A stretch of DNA of 64,000 nt from JACVRW01 sp963733885 (GTDB lineage: Bacteria > Actinomycetota > Thermoleophilia > Solirubrobacterales > Thermoleophilaceae): the NCBI GenBank assembly GCA_963733885.1, contig CAVTES010000008.1, forward strand, positions 124,001 to 188,000, in the 5' to 3' direction. Position 1 is the stretch's first letter; each line of letters opens with the position of its first letter. The notes beneath the pieces are model-generated. The model was not told where the DNA came from. It did no database searches and worked only from the letters and a program-made list of their open reading frames with translations. The translations under genes were made by a program, and so were the position numbers. Below are positions 1 through 9,834 of this stretch, piece after piece.

Positions 1-2537
<2,537 letters not shown>

Positions 2538-2541
<4 letters not shown>

Positions 2542-2639
2542 GACGCGGCTCCCACGAGGGAGCTCTGCCTGGCGCCACCGAGCGCAAGCAAGCGGTCCTG
2601 CCCGGCTAGCTCCAATGGGCCAAGAAGCCGAAAATCCAT
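2538..2639 (-). pseudogene. BTAD/SARP regulator N-terminal remnant (33 codons)
   Basis: A 33-residue ORF starts at an ATG at 2639 and reads MDFRLLGPLEL, then LLALGGARQ. This is the characteristic start of SARP/BTAD transcriptional regulators (RxLGPLEV...LGGxKQRA). It stops with a TGA that overlaps the GTG of the kinase gene by four bases. Regulators combining a BTAD domain with a kinase and a binding domain exist in related actinobacteria, so this is probably the decayed front of a once longer fusion. It may survive as a leader peptide coupling translation of the kinase. No HTH or TPR part remains. Confidence 0.5.
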
Positions 2640-2753
2640 TGTCGAGCCCAGATCCGACCGTACCACGATCCCCAAACCCGAAACCCCCCTAAATCGCACC
2701 CCTCCCAACGCCTTGACAGCCGGCGGTCCGGGGCCCGAGGATTGGCCCTCCCC

Positions 2754-3242
2754 ATGGCGATCGACTACTTCCTGAGGATCGACGGCATTCCGGGCGAGAG
2801 CCTGGATGACAAGCACAAGGATGAGATCGACGTCCAGGCCTGGTCGTGGGGCGAGGCCAACCCGGCTCCTCCCAGCGCGCCGGGCGGTGGGGGCGGCGGC
2901 GCCGGCAAGGTGCAGATGCAGGACTTCAACTTCACCGCCAACACCTCGAAGGCCAGCCCGAACCTGATGCTCGCGTGCGCTTCCGGAAAGCACTTCAAGA
3001 GCGCCGTGCTGACGGCGCGCAAGGCGGGCAAGGCGCAGGCCGAGTTCCTCACCTTCTCGCTCTCCGACATCCTCGTGTCCGCCTACCAGATCGGGGGCGC
3101 CGAGGGCGAGGTGGTTCCGATGGACACGTTCTCGCTGAACTTCTCGAAGATCCAGGTGGAGTACAAGCAGCAGAAAGCGGACGGCTCGCTCGGCGCGTCG
3201 ATCAAGGCCGGCTGGGACGTCAAGAACAACAAGAAGTTCTGA
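2754..3242 (+). CDS. hcp: Hcp-family type VI tube-like protein
   Basis: The 162-residue product begins AIDYFLRIDGIPGES and contains the Hcp pattern of beta strands: VQMQDFNFT, GKHFKSAVLTARKAG, then DTFSLNFSKIQVEY near the C-terminus. Length and pattern match Hcp1 (PF05638), which forms hexameric rings in type VI secretion. An insertion of proline and glycines sits near residue 40-50. The ATG at 2754 is preferred over a TTG 12 bases upstream because the family starts at MAxDxFLKIDGI. No other T6SS gene (vipA/B, vgrG, clpV) is in the window, so this may be an orphan Hcp used in another assembly. The methyltransferase gene follows directly. Confidence 0.85.
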   Translation: MAIDYFLRIDGIPGESLDDKHKDEIDVQAWSWGEANPAPPSAPGGGGGGAGKVQMQDFNFTANTSKASPNLMLACASGKHFKSAVLTARKAGKAQAEFLTFSLSDILVSAYQIGGAEGEVVPMDTFSLNFSKIQVEYKQQKADGSLGASIKAGWDVKNNKKF

Positions 3243-3268
3243 GGGGTCTGTCCTCCTCTTATGACGCC

Positions 3269-4726
3269 GTGCCCTACCCGGGTCACCCGTTCGCGCAGAC
3301 CCACCCCGACCGGCTGGCCGCGCTCGGCACGCTCTTCGCGATCGACCCCCCGCCGCCCGGTGACTGCCGGGTGCTCGAGCTGGGCTGCGGCGATGCCGGC
3401 AACCTGGTGCCGATGGGATTGGCGCTCCCCGGGGCGCGCTTCCTCGGAGTAGACGCCTCAGAGCGTGCAATTGCCGCCGGCCGCGCGCTCGTGGAGGCAC
3501 TCGGCCTCGCGAACGTGACGCTCGAGGTGGCGGCGATCGAGGACCTCGAGCTGGCGTCGGCGCGCTTTGACTACGTGATCGCGCACGGCGTCTACTCCTG
3601 GGTCGCGGAACCGGTGCGCGATCGCTTGCTACGGCTATGCCGCTCCGTCCTGTCCGACCGCGGGATCGCCTACGTCAGCTACAACGCCCTGCCCGGCGGC
3701 CGGCTGTCGGGCGCGCTGCGCGACATGCTCGTCTTCCACACCGCCGGGCTCGACGATCCCGGGCGCCAGATCGAACAGGCGCGGGCGCTGCTTCGCCTCC
3801 TGGTCGCGAACTGGCCGGAAGAGCACGACTTCGGGGCGATCATGCGGCGCCAGGGAGAGCGTCTGCTCGAGCGAAGCGACGCGACGCTCTTCCACGACGA
3901 GCTCGCCGCGGTCAACAACCCGGTGTACTTCCACGAGTTCGTGGCCCACGCCTCACGCCACGGCCTGCAGTACCTCGCGGAGGCCGATTTCTTCGAGATG
4001 CAGACCGGCGTTCTGCCCGACGCGGTGTCAGATGAGCTGTTAGGCGTCGACGACCCGATCCGTCGCGAGCAGTACCTCGACTTCCTCAAGGGCCGGATGT
4101 TCCGGCAGACACTGCTCTGCCGCGCGGAGCTCGAACTCGACCGCACCCCGAGGCCGCTGGTGCTCGAGACCCTGGCGGTCTCCTCCCCTGCGCAGCCCAT
4201 CGATGGCCCTGACCGGGCAGGTCGAGTCACCTTCGAAGGGCCGACCGGCTCCACGCTGACCACCGACCACCCGCTCGTCATGGGGGCGCTGGAGCGGATA
4301 GCCGCCAGCTGGCCGGGCGCCGCCTGGGTGCGCGAGGTGATCCCACCGCGGGCGAGCGAAGAGGACCGCGGGGCGATCTGCGGCGCGCTGCTGCGCTCCT
4401 ACGCCGGGAACCTCGTCCAGTTGCACGCCATGCCACCGCCGTTGACCACCTCGATCAGCGACCGGCCGGAGGCCACCCCGCTGGCCCGCCACCAAGCGGG
4501 CTCCGGAGACCTGGTGACCAACTTGCGCCACGCCGGCGTTCGAATCGAGGACGAGCTCGGCAGGCGGCTCGTCATCCTGCTCGACGGGACCCGCGACCGC
4601 GCCCAGCTGCTGGATGCGCTGAGGGCCTTCCTCCTCGAGACCGGGGGCCGGGTGCCCGAGGACCTGGAGGGCGGCCTCGAGCGGAGCCTTCAAGGACTCG
4701 CCGGACTGGCGTTGCTGCGCGCCTAG
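3269..4726 (+). CDS. SAM methyltransferase with regulatory domain
   Basis: A class I methyltransferase of about 485 residues. SAM motif I reads VLELGCGDAGN, followed by FLGVDASERAIAAGR and the motif IV-like FDYVIAHGVYSWV. After the Rossmann part comes a helical region like the methyltransferase regulatory domain (PF10119; HDELAAVNNPVYFHEFVAHA) and a C-terminal PKMT-type domain (LLDGTRDRAQLLDAL). The substrate is probably a protein, by analogy with rickettsial protein lysine methyltransferases; this is inference. The start is uncertain. The GTG at 3269 is the first canonical codon, but the conserved SSYDAVPYPGHPF begins upstream, so initiation may be at a CTG near 3248, coupled to the hcp stop at 3242 and a GAGGGG at 3241. 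Confidence 0.8.
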   Translation: MPYPGHPFAQTHPDRLAALGTLFAIDPPPPGDCRVLELGCGDAGNLVPMGLALPGARFLGVDASERAIAAGRALVEALGLANVTLEVAAIEDLELASARFDYVIAHGVYSWVAEPVRDRLLRLCRSVLSDRGIAYVSYNALPGGRLSGALRDMLVFHTAGLDDPGRQIEQARALLRLLVANWPEEHDFGAIMRRQGERLLERSDATLFHDELAAVNNPVYFHEFVAHASRHGLQYLAEADFFEMQTGVLPDAVSDELLGVDDPIRREQYLDFLKGRMFRQTLLCRAELELDRTPRPLVLETLAVSSPAQPIDGPDRAGRVTFEGPTGSTLTTDHPLVMGALERIAASWPGAAWVREVIPPRASEEDRGAICGALLRSYAGNLVQLHAMPPPLTTSISDRPEATPLARHQAGSGDLVTNLRHAGVRIEDELGRRLVILLDGTRDRAQLLDALRAFLLETGGRVPEDLEGGLERSLQGLAGLALLRA

Positions 4727-4736
4727 CCGAGCCCGC

Positions 4737-5441
4737 TCAGCCCCAGGACCCCTCTGTCATCGGGCGGAAGCTGGTGGTCAGGATCCGCATGCGCCTGGGG
4801 CGCGTGACCGTGAACAGCACGACCTCGGCGACTTCGTCCGCGGTCAGCATCCCCTCGAGCTCGGGGTCGCCCTCCTCACGGCCCGTGCCGATCGCGAAGT
4901 CCGTCTTCACCCCGCCCGGACAGATGCAGGTGGCGCGAATGCCCCGCTCGCGCAGCTCGTGGTCGAGGGCGCGCGTGAAGCCCAGCTGGCCGAACTTCGA
5001 CGCGTTGTAGACGGCCTCACCTGGAAAGGCACGCAGGCCGGCGACGCTTGCTAGGGAGACGAAGTCCCCTTCGCCCGCCGCGATCAGATGGGGCAGCGTC
5101 GCGGCCGCCGTGTAGAGCGTGCCCTTGAGGTTCACGTCGATCATCGCCTCGAGCCGTTCCGGATCGAGCTCGAGAAACGGCCCGTAGGCACCCACTCCCG
5201 CGTTGGCGACGACGACATCGAGCCGGCCGAAGCGCTGGGCGACCGTGTCCGCGGCCGCGCCTACCGCCATGCGATCGCGCACGTCGCAAACCAGGCCCAA
5301 CGACCGCTCGAGCCCGAGGTCCGCGCCGCGCCGCGAGAGCAGCCCGACGGACGCGCCCGCCTCGTGCAGCCTGCGCGCCACCGCCGCGCCGATGCCGCCG
5401 CTGGCGCCGGTGATTAGCGCAACCTTGCCTTCCAGTTCCAT
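4737..5441 (-). CDS. SDR-family oxidoreductase
   Basis: A 234-residue classical short-chain dehydrogenase/reductase. It has the N-terminal cofactor motif TGASGGIGAAVA, the NAG motif (VVANAGVGAYGP), the catalytic Ser followed by YNASKFG (Tyr and Lys), and PGGVKTDF after the active site. The ATG at 5441 is chosen because AGGAG lies just upstream. It converges with the methyltransferase gene across only 10 bases. Substrate is unknown; cofactor preference cannot be fixed from sequence alone. Confidence 0.9.
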   Translation of the reverse strand: MELEGKVALITGASGGIGAAVARRLHEAGASVGLLSRRGADLGLERSLGLVCDVRDRMAVGAAADTVAQRFGRLDVVVANAGVGAYGPFLELDPERLEAMIDVNLKGTLYTAAATLPHLIAAGEGDFVSLASVAGLRAFPGEAVYNASKFGQLGFTRALDHELRERGIRATCICPGGVKTDFAIGTGREEGDPELEGMLTADEVAEVVLFTVTRPRRMRILTTSFRPMTEGSWG

Positions 5442-5472
5442 CGGATCTCCTCTTCTCGTTGAAACGGGGTCG

Positions 5473-5781
5473 TCAGGGATCCCCAGCGCCCCCGAGGACA
5501 CGCGCCTCCGCGTCGGCCGACCTGATCACAGGTACGACCTCGAACTCGACGAGGTCGCTCCAGCGTGCCGTCCACTCGTCGAGGAGACCCGGGTCCTCGG
5601 CTTCCATGAGCTGGAAGCACCGGACGAGGCGCTCGTCGATCCAGCTGTCCACGTATTCCAGACCGGCGGGTAAGAGACGGCCCTCCTCGCGTGCACGCTC
5701 ATAAACCGGAGCCGCACCTCGTTTGAACCTCTCAACGACCATGTACAGCAAGTCGGACTCCCATCGGGCTGCGGGTCTCAT
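5473..5781 (-). CDS. DUF3303-like small protein
   Basis: A short protein of about 100 residues with the pattern LLYMVVERFK, then RLLPAGLEYVDSWID, CFQLMEAED and WSDLVEFEVVPV. This matches the DUF3303 family of small ferredoxin-like-fold proteins of unknown function. The start is uncertain: family members usually begin at MLYMVVERF, so a TTG near 5751 or the ATG at 5742 may be used instead of 5781. It lies just upstream of the SDR gene on the same strand and downstream of tetR, so the three may be co-transcribed. Confidence 0.7.
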   Translation of the reverse strand: MRPAARWESDLLYMVVERFKRGAAPVYERAREEGRLLPAGLEYVDSWIDERLVRCFQLMEAEDPGLLDEWTARWSDLVEFEVVPVIRSADAEARVLGGAGDP

Positions 5782-5824
5782 GCTCCGCTCGCCCTGAACC
5801 GTACGGAAGCGGCGAGGGAGCCTG

Positions 5825-6442
5825 CTAACGCGGGACTTCTTCGTGTCCGGACTCCGCCTGCGCTTGCGGCCACGCGCGCATGGCGAGCTCGATGACGCGT
5901 TCGAGGTCTTTCCGCGTAGCTCCGGACGCGGCCTGCACAGCCATGCCGCATACGACGGTGCTGATGTAGTGGGTCAGCGCCTTGGAATTCGCGTTCGGGG
6001 GGAGGTCGCCGTCGGCACGGGCTCGATCGAACCGGTGGCGGATCGCGGCCTGGCCGGCGAGGCGGGACGCGATCAGGATCTTGCCGACGGGCGAGGAGTC
6101 ATCCGCACAGTAGGTGGTGCCCAGGGTGGCAAGACAGCCGGCAGGCGTGTCCGAGTCGGTCTGGACCTCGGCGGCTCCGCGCAACAGGCCCTCGGCGACT
6201 TCGCGTGCGGTTGGCTGCGCGAGGGCCTCGCGCTCATAGGACGCGGGACCTTCGCCGTAGCGCTCGAGGGCCTTGCGGAACAGGTCCTCCTTGTTGCCGT
6301 ACGTGGCATAGAGGCTTGGTCGGTTTATGCCCATCGCTTCCGTGAGATCCGAGAGCGAGGTCGCTTCGTAGCCCTTGCTCCAGAACACGGTCATCGCCCT
6401 GTTCAGGGCTTCGTCGGCGTCGAATGCTCTTGCGCGTCCCAT
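5825..6442 (-). CDS. TetR/AcrR-family repressor
   Basis: A 205-residue TetR regulator. The N-terminal helix-turn-helix is clear: ALNRAMTVFWSKGYEATSLSDL, then MGINRPSLYATYGNKEDLF. The C-terminal ligand-binding half (residues about 70-200) resembles the group with TxCLAT-type segments (PAGCLATLGT). The ATG at 6442 begins MGRARAFD, which suits the family better than starts further upstream. A 26-bp near-palindrome begins 9 bases before the start, in the gap shared with the divergent FAD oxidase gene, so the protein probably represses both itself and that operon. Confidence 0.9.
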   Translation of the reverse strand: MGRARAFDADEALNRAMTVFWSKGYEATSLSDLTEAMGINRPSLYATYGNKEDLFRKALERYGEGPASYEREALAQPTAREVAEGLLRGAAEVQTDSDTPAGCLATLGTTYCADDSSPVGKILIASRLAGQAAIRHRFDRARADGDLPPNANSKALTHYISTVVCGMAVQAASGATRKDLERVIELAMRAWPQAQAESGHEEVPR

Positions 6443-6450
6443 GCGGCTCT

Positions 6451-6476
6451 GGTACTTTACCGACCGGTACTGTACC
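6451..6476. promoter_or_regulatory. 26-bp palindromic operator between tetR and FAD oxidase
   Basis: GGTACTTTACCG / ACCGGTACTGTACC forms an imperfect dyad: 20 of the 26 positions match the reverse complement, with outer GGTAC/GTACC arms and inner TACCG/CGGTA arms. Size, symmetry and position 9 bases from the tetR start fit a TetR dimer-pair operator. This is read directly from the sequence; binding itself is inferred. Confidence 0.7.
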
Positions 6477-6590
6477 AATCGATATAGATAACTAGCTGCC
6501 GCAGCACCAAGAGAGGTGGACGGACGTGAGCAGGATCGGTGGTTACTTCAGACGCGGCCGCTGCAGCATCGGCCTTCTCGGGGGCGAGTC

Positions 6591-7961
6591 ATGTCCAGCG
6601 TGACGAGCGAAGATTTCGTCAAGGTGCTCGGGGAGGGGTTCTCAGGGCCGGTTCTTGCTCCGGGCGACGCCGGCTACGACGCGGCCCGGCGAATCCGCAA
6701 CGGCCTGATCGACAAGCACCCGGCGGTGATCGCGCGGTGCATGCACACGGCAGACGTCGTCGACGCCGTCAACTTCGGCAGGGCCGAAGGACTGGAGATC
6801 TCGGTCCGTGGCGGCGGCCACAACGTTGCCGGCAAGGCGGTCACCGACGGCGGGGTGATGATCGACCTCTCCCTCATGAGGGGCATCCACGTCGACCCGG
6901 TACAGGCGACGGTCCGGGCACAGGCCGGCGTGACCGTCGGGGAGCTCGACCGTTCCACCGCCGCGTTTGGGCTCGCCACGCCGAGCGGAGTCGTCTCGAG
7001 TACCGGGATCGCGGGCCTCACGCTCGGCGGAGGTATCGCCTGGCTGATGGGGAAGCACGGAATGGCCGTGGACAACCTGCTGTCGGCCGAGGTCGTGCTC
7101 GCGTCGGGTGAGGTCGTGACAGCGAGTGAGGACGGGGATGCGGATCTCTTCTGGGCACTCCGCGGCGGTGGGGGCAACTTCGGCGTCGTGACCTCGTTCG
7201 AGTACCGCACCCACCCGGTCGCCAGCGTCCTCGGTGGACCCGTGCTGCATCCGCTTGCGGCGGCGCCGCAGCTTTTTGCCTTCTACCGTGAATTCGCTGC
7301 CGGCCTCCCGGATGAGCTCTGCACGCAGGCCGTCTTCATGCATGCGCCGGATGGATCGGGGACGAAGCTCTGCGGAGTTGCGGTCTGCCACGCGGGTGAC
7401 GACCCCGACCGAGCCGAGGCCGACGTCCGCCCACTTCGCCGGTTCGGCTCACCGGCGGCGGACATGATCGAACGCATGCCGTACCCCGTCGTGAACACGG
7501 GGGTCGACTGGCTGTCCCCGCCGGGTGCGCTCAATTACTGGAAGTCGGCGTTCTTCTCTGAGCTATCGGATCAAGCCGTAGAGGTGATGGCCGAGGCGTT
7601 TGAGCGGGCGCCCAGCGACCTCTGCGCACTCGTGATCGAGGAGTTTCACGGTGCGGCCACCCGCGTGGCGCCCACCGCCACGGCATATCCCCACCGGGAG
7701 CCGGGCCACAACCTCTTCTTGATCTCGCAATGGCCCGACCCAGCCCGGACGGACACAGGCATCGCGTGGGCGCACCAGACCTTCGAGGCGCTGTCCCCCC
7801 ACATGGCCGACCGCTCCTACACGAACTACCTGTCGGCCGACGCGTATGACCGCGTCCGCCAGGCGTACGGTGCCAACTACGAGCGGCTCCTGGAGCTCAA
7901 ACGGCGCTACGACCCGGACAACGTCTTTCGGCTCAACCACAACATCGACCCGAAGGCCTGA
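6591..7961 (+). CDS. FAD-binding oxidoreductase (berberine-bridge-like)
   Basis: A 456-residue flavoprotein. The PCMH FAD domain carries RGGGHNVAG, whose His77 is the usual covalent 8-alpha attachment residue, followed by GVTVGELD, GGGIAWLMGKHG and LRGGGGNFGVVTS. The C-terminus has the BBE pattern (YGANYERLLELKRRYDPDNVFRLNHNI). The second covalent Cys of bicovalent relatives is not seen at the usual place (PSGVVSSTG), so attachment is probably by one bond. The gene is divergent from tetR across the palindrome and coupled by TGATG to a monooxygenase gene. The ATG at 6591 follows GGGGCGAG. Substrate unknown. Confidence 0.88.
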   Translation: MSSVTSEDFVKVLGEGFSGPVLAPGDAGYDAARRIRNGLIDKHPAVIARCMHTADVVDAVNFGRAEGLEISVRGGGHNVAGKAVTDGGVMIDLSLMRGIHVDPVQATVRAQAGVTVGELDRSTAAFGLATPSGVVSSTGIAGLTLGGGIAWLMGKHGMAVDNLLSAEVVLASGEVVTASEDGDADLFWALRGGGGNFGVVTSFEYRTHPVASVLGGPVLHPLAAAPQLFAFYREFAAGLPDELCTQAVFMHAPDGSGTKLCGVAVCHAGDDPDRAEADVRPLRRFGSPAADMIERMPYPVVNTGVDWLSPPGALNYWKSAFFSELSDQAVEVMAEAFERAPSDLCALVIEEFHGAATRVAPTATAYPHREPGHNLFLISQWPDPARTDTGIAWAHQTFEALSPHMADRSYTNYLSADAYDRVRQAYGANYERLLELKRRYDPDNVFRLNHNIDPKA

Positions 7962-8836
7962 TGCCAGAGCGGCGTCGCGGAGCGAACGCCACGACGACAT
8001 CCCGATCGGCGCCGCGGGGGCTGGGCATCGCGGCAGGCCTCGAAGCCGGGCTCGCTCGTGAACTGGCCGTTCGCTGCGAGCATCTCGGGTACCACTCACT
8101 GTGGTCGAACGACGAGCCGGGCGCCTCAGGACTCGAGACGCTCGCGCATTTCGCCGCCGCGGCACCACAACTCGAGCTCGGCGTGGGAGTCCTTCCCCTC
8201 GACCGGCATCAGCCAACCGAGATCGCCGCCGAGATCGACCGCCTGCAGATCGATCCCGCGAAGCTCTGGATCGGGATCGGTTCCGGACAGCTTCGGCGAC
8301 AGGTCGACGTGGTCGAGCGCGCTGTCGCCGCGCTCCGCGAGATCCTCCCCGCGGAGACCCGCGTCGTCGTGGCAGCCATGGGTCCCCGGCTGGGCCGCCT
8401 CGGTGGCGCGGTTGCCGACGGCGTCCTGCTCAACTGGATGCTGCCCGACCAGGTGGCAGACGCGCGCCGCTGGGTGCAGCACGGAGCCGACAGGGCCGGG
8501 CGCGCCGCGCCGGTCGTCGCCTCGTACGTTCGTGTCGCCCTAGGCTCCGGCTCGCTGCAGCGGGTTCGCAACGAGGAAGGCCGGTACCGCACCATCAATG
8601 CACGCCACCGCAGGTTCTTCTCGGCCGTGAACGTGCCCCTCGGACGCGTCGGCGTGGCGGCGCCGACGCCCGCCGACGTGCACGACGGACTGGCGCCGTA
8701 CCAATCTGCGCTCGACCTGCCCATCGTGCGGGTGCTAGCAGACCCTGATGCCAGCTCGCTATTTGGAGTCGCAGACGCGGCGGCGCCGCGAAGGGAGCGA
8801 ACCCGGCGGCAAGGGTCACGCCACGGGCGAGGGTAG
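7961..8836 (+). CDS. Luciferase-like monooxygenase, probably F420-dependent
   Basis: A 291-residue TIM-barrel protein of the luciferase-like superfamily. Visible motifs are LAVRCEHLGYHSLWSNDEP, ELGVGVLPLDRHQPTEIAAEID, LWIGIGSGQ and the C-terminal ADGVLLNWMLPDQV. The ATG overlaps the TGA of the FAD oxidase gene, so the two are co-translated and likely act in one TetR-controlled oxidation pathway. F420 use is inferred from family and host. The C-terminal 25 residues are Arg-rich and poorly conserved. Confidence 0.82.
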   Translation: MPERRRGANATTTSRSAPRGLGIAAGLEAGLARELAVRCEHLGYHSLWSNDEPGASGLETLAHFAAAAPQLELGVGVLPLDRHQPTEIAAEIDRLQIDPAKLWIGIGSGQLRRQVDVVERAVAALREILPAETRVVVAAMGPRLGRLGGAVADGVLLNWMLPDQVADARRWVQHGADRAGRAAPVVASYVRVALGSGSLQRVRNEEGRYRTINARHRRFFSAVNVPLGRVGVAAPTPADVHDGLAPYQSALDLPIVRVLADPDASSLFGVADAAAPRRERTRRQGSRHGRG

Positions 8837-8851
8837 CGGTGGGCCTGTCCC

Positions 8852-8942
8852 GGGTATAGATAGAAAGCGCTTTGCTCCAGCGAGTTGGCGGGCGCTCTCC
8901 GGCTCCAGCACTTGGCCGACACGGTGTCCTGTGCAGGACACG
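8852..8942 (+). promoter_or_regulatory. Conserved two-hairpin leader, copy A
   Basis: A GGGTATAGA element (-10-like TATAGA at 8855-8860) is followed 10 bases later by hairpin 1 (8871-8876 with 8887-8892), a short linker, and hairpin 2 (8900-8903 with 8915-8918, loop containing TCCAGCAC). Copies B (52860) and C (55900) have the same spacing and sequence. In this copy an additional perfect 7-bp hairpin (8924-8941, loop GTGC) sits just before the ribosome binding site of the next gene and could control translation. See the findings for the comparison. Confidence 0.6.
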
Positions 8943-8954
8943 GAAGGGCGGAGC

Positions 8955-9326
8955 ATGTCCACATCGTGGTTGCAGCGGTCAGACGGGGCGCGGACCGCCC
9001 GTGCGGGTCCCGTCGGCCGGAATGGCTCTCGCGGAGCCGCCCCCGGGGGCTCGCCGGGCGAGCACGACGGGCGCACGGCGCGTGAGGTACGCCATCGAGA
9101 GCTCATCGAGGCGAGCCTCGATCGCGCCGAGGCCTACGAGCGTTTGGGCGATTTCGAGCACGCGCTTGAATGGCTCGATCGCACCGCCGCGCTCAGCGGC
9201 GGCTTGCCGGCGGCGTATCGTGCGCAGCGCGCACGCTGCGCTCGGGCCGCCGCGTTTCGACCCCGCGCGGCAGGCGGTGATTGGAAGGACCGCGTGGCCC
9301 GGTCGGGAGAAGGCGCGGCGGGCTGA
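8955..9326 (+). CDS. Small helical (TPR-like) protein coupled to RsbW-like ATPase
   Basis: A 123-residue basic protein. Its middle is disordered and Gly/Arg-rich, while residues about 55-100 form a helical pair with TPR character: ELIEASLDRAEAYERLGDF, then HALEWLDRTAALSGGLPAAY. No catalytic motif is visible. The TGA overlaps the ATG of the ATPase gene (TGATG), and AAGGGCGGAG precedes the ATG at 8955; both support a real gene. I infer a partner or regulator of the following anti-sigma-type ATPase. Family not recognised further. Confidence 0.6.
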   Translation: MSTSWLQRSDGARTARAGPVGRNGSRGAAPGGSPGEHDGRTAREVRHRELIEASLDRAEAYERLGDFEHALEWLDRTAALSGGLPAAYRAQRARCARAAAFRPRAAGGDWKDRVARSGEGAAG

Positions 9327-9763
9327 TGATGGGCCAGGTGGCGGACATCGCCTCGAGCGCGGGTGCCACCAATCCCGCGCAGAGCCTTGTGTTCGAGCTG
9401 GCCGCGAGGCCAACCGCCGGCCCCGAAGCAAGGCGCACGCTGCTCGCCGACATGGACACGTTGCCCACGTCGGTCCGTGATGACGTCCTCCTGCTCGTGA
9501 CCGAACTCGTGAACAACGCCGTGCGCCACGCGAAAGCGGGAGCCGACCGGCCGCTGCGCGTGGAGGTTCGGCATCGGGCGGCGACGCTTAGGGTGGCGGT
9601 CTTCGACGAGGGCACCGGTTTCACATCCGCTGGCCCGGGCTCCGAGAGGGACAAGTCGGGTGGTTGGGGCCTGTTCCTTGTGGATCAGATCGCCGATCGC
9701 TGGGGGATCACGCCAACGGGGTCCGGCACCTGCGTGTGGCTCGAGCTCCGATGCGAGCAGTGA
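9326..9763 (+). CDS. RsbW/SpoIIAB-like ATP-binding regulatory protein
   Basis: A 145-residue HATPase_c_2 protein. The N box reads LLLVTELVNNAVRHA, the G1 box is VFDEGTGF and the G2 region is GGWGLFLVDQIADRWG, ending in CVWLELRC. Such single-domain ATPases act as anti-sigma factor kinases or partner-switch proteins in general stress control. It is translationally coupled to the small helical protein upstream. A second family member at 52954 shares the same leader type, so both probably answer to one signal. Confidence 0.88.
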   Translation: MMGQVADIASSAGATNPAQSLVFELAARPTAGPEARRTLLADMDTLPTSVRDDVLLLVTELVNNAVRHAKAGADRPLRVEVRHRAATLRVAVFDEGTGFTSAGPGSERDKSGGWGLFLVDQIADRWGITPTGSGTCVWLELRCEQ

Positions 9764-9772
9764 GCGGGCGCC

Positions 9773-9803
9773 CGCGAAGCGAGACGCGTGTGACTGCTTC
9801 GCG
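9773..9803. terminator. Hairpin between convergent genes
   Basis: CGCGAAGC at 9773-9780 pairs perfectly with GCTTCGCG at 9796-9803 around a 15-base loop. It lies in the 71-base gap between the convergent ATPase and sugar-dehydrogenase genes. No U-tract is present, as is common in high-GC actinobacteria. Confidence 0.5.
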
Positions 9804-9834
9804 TCGCCCAGCTCAACTGCTTCGCTGACCTGTC

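Noticed and set aside
2754..3242. Evidence for a type VI secretion locus
   Set aside because: Only hcp is present; no sheath, ClpV, VgrG, baseplate or membrane-complex gene occurs in the window.
2846..3268. Upstream extension of the methyltransferase frame through hcp
   Set aside because: The extension is the out-of-frame reading of hcp and has the Arg/Gly-rich composition of a shadow frame; the methyltransferase homology starts only near 3254.
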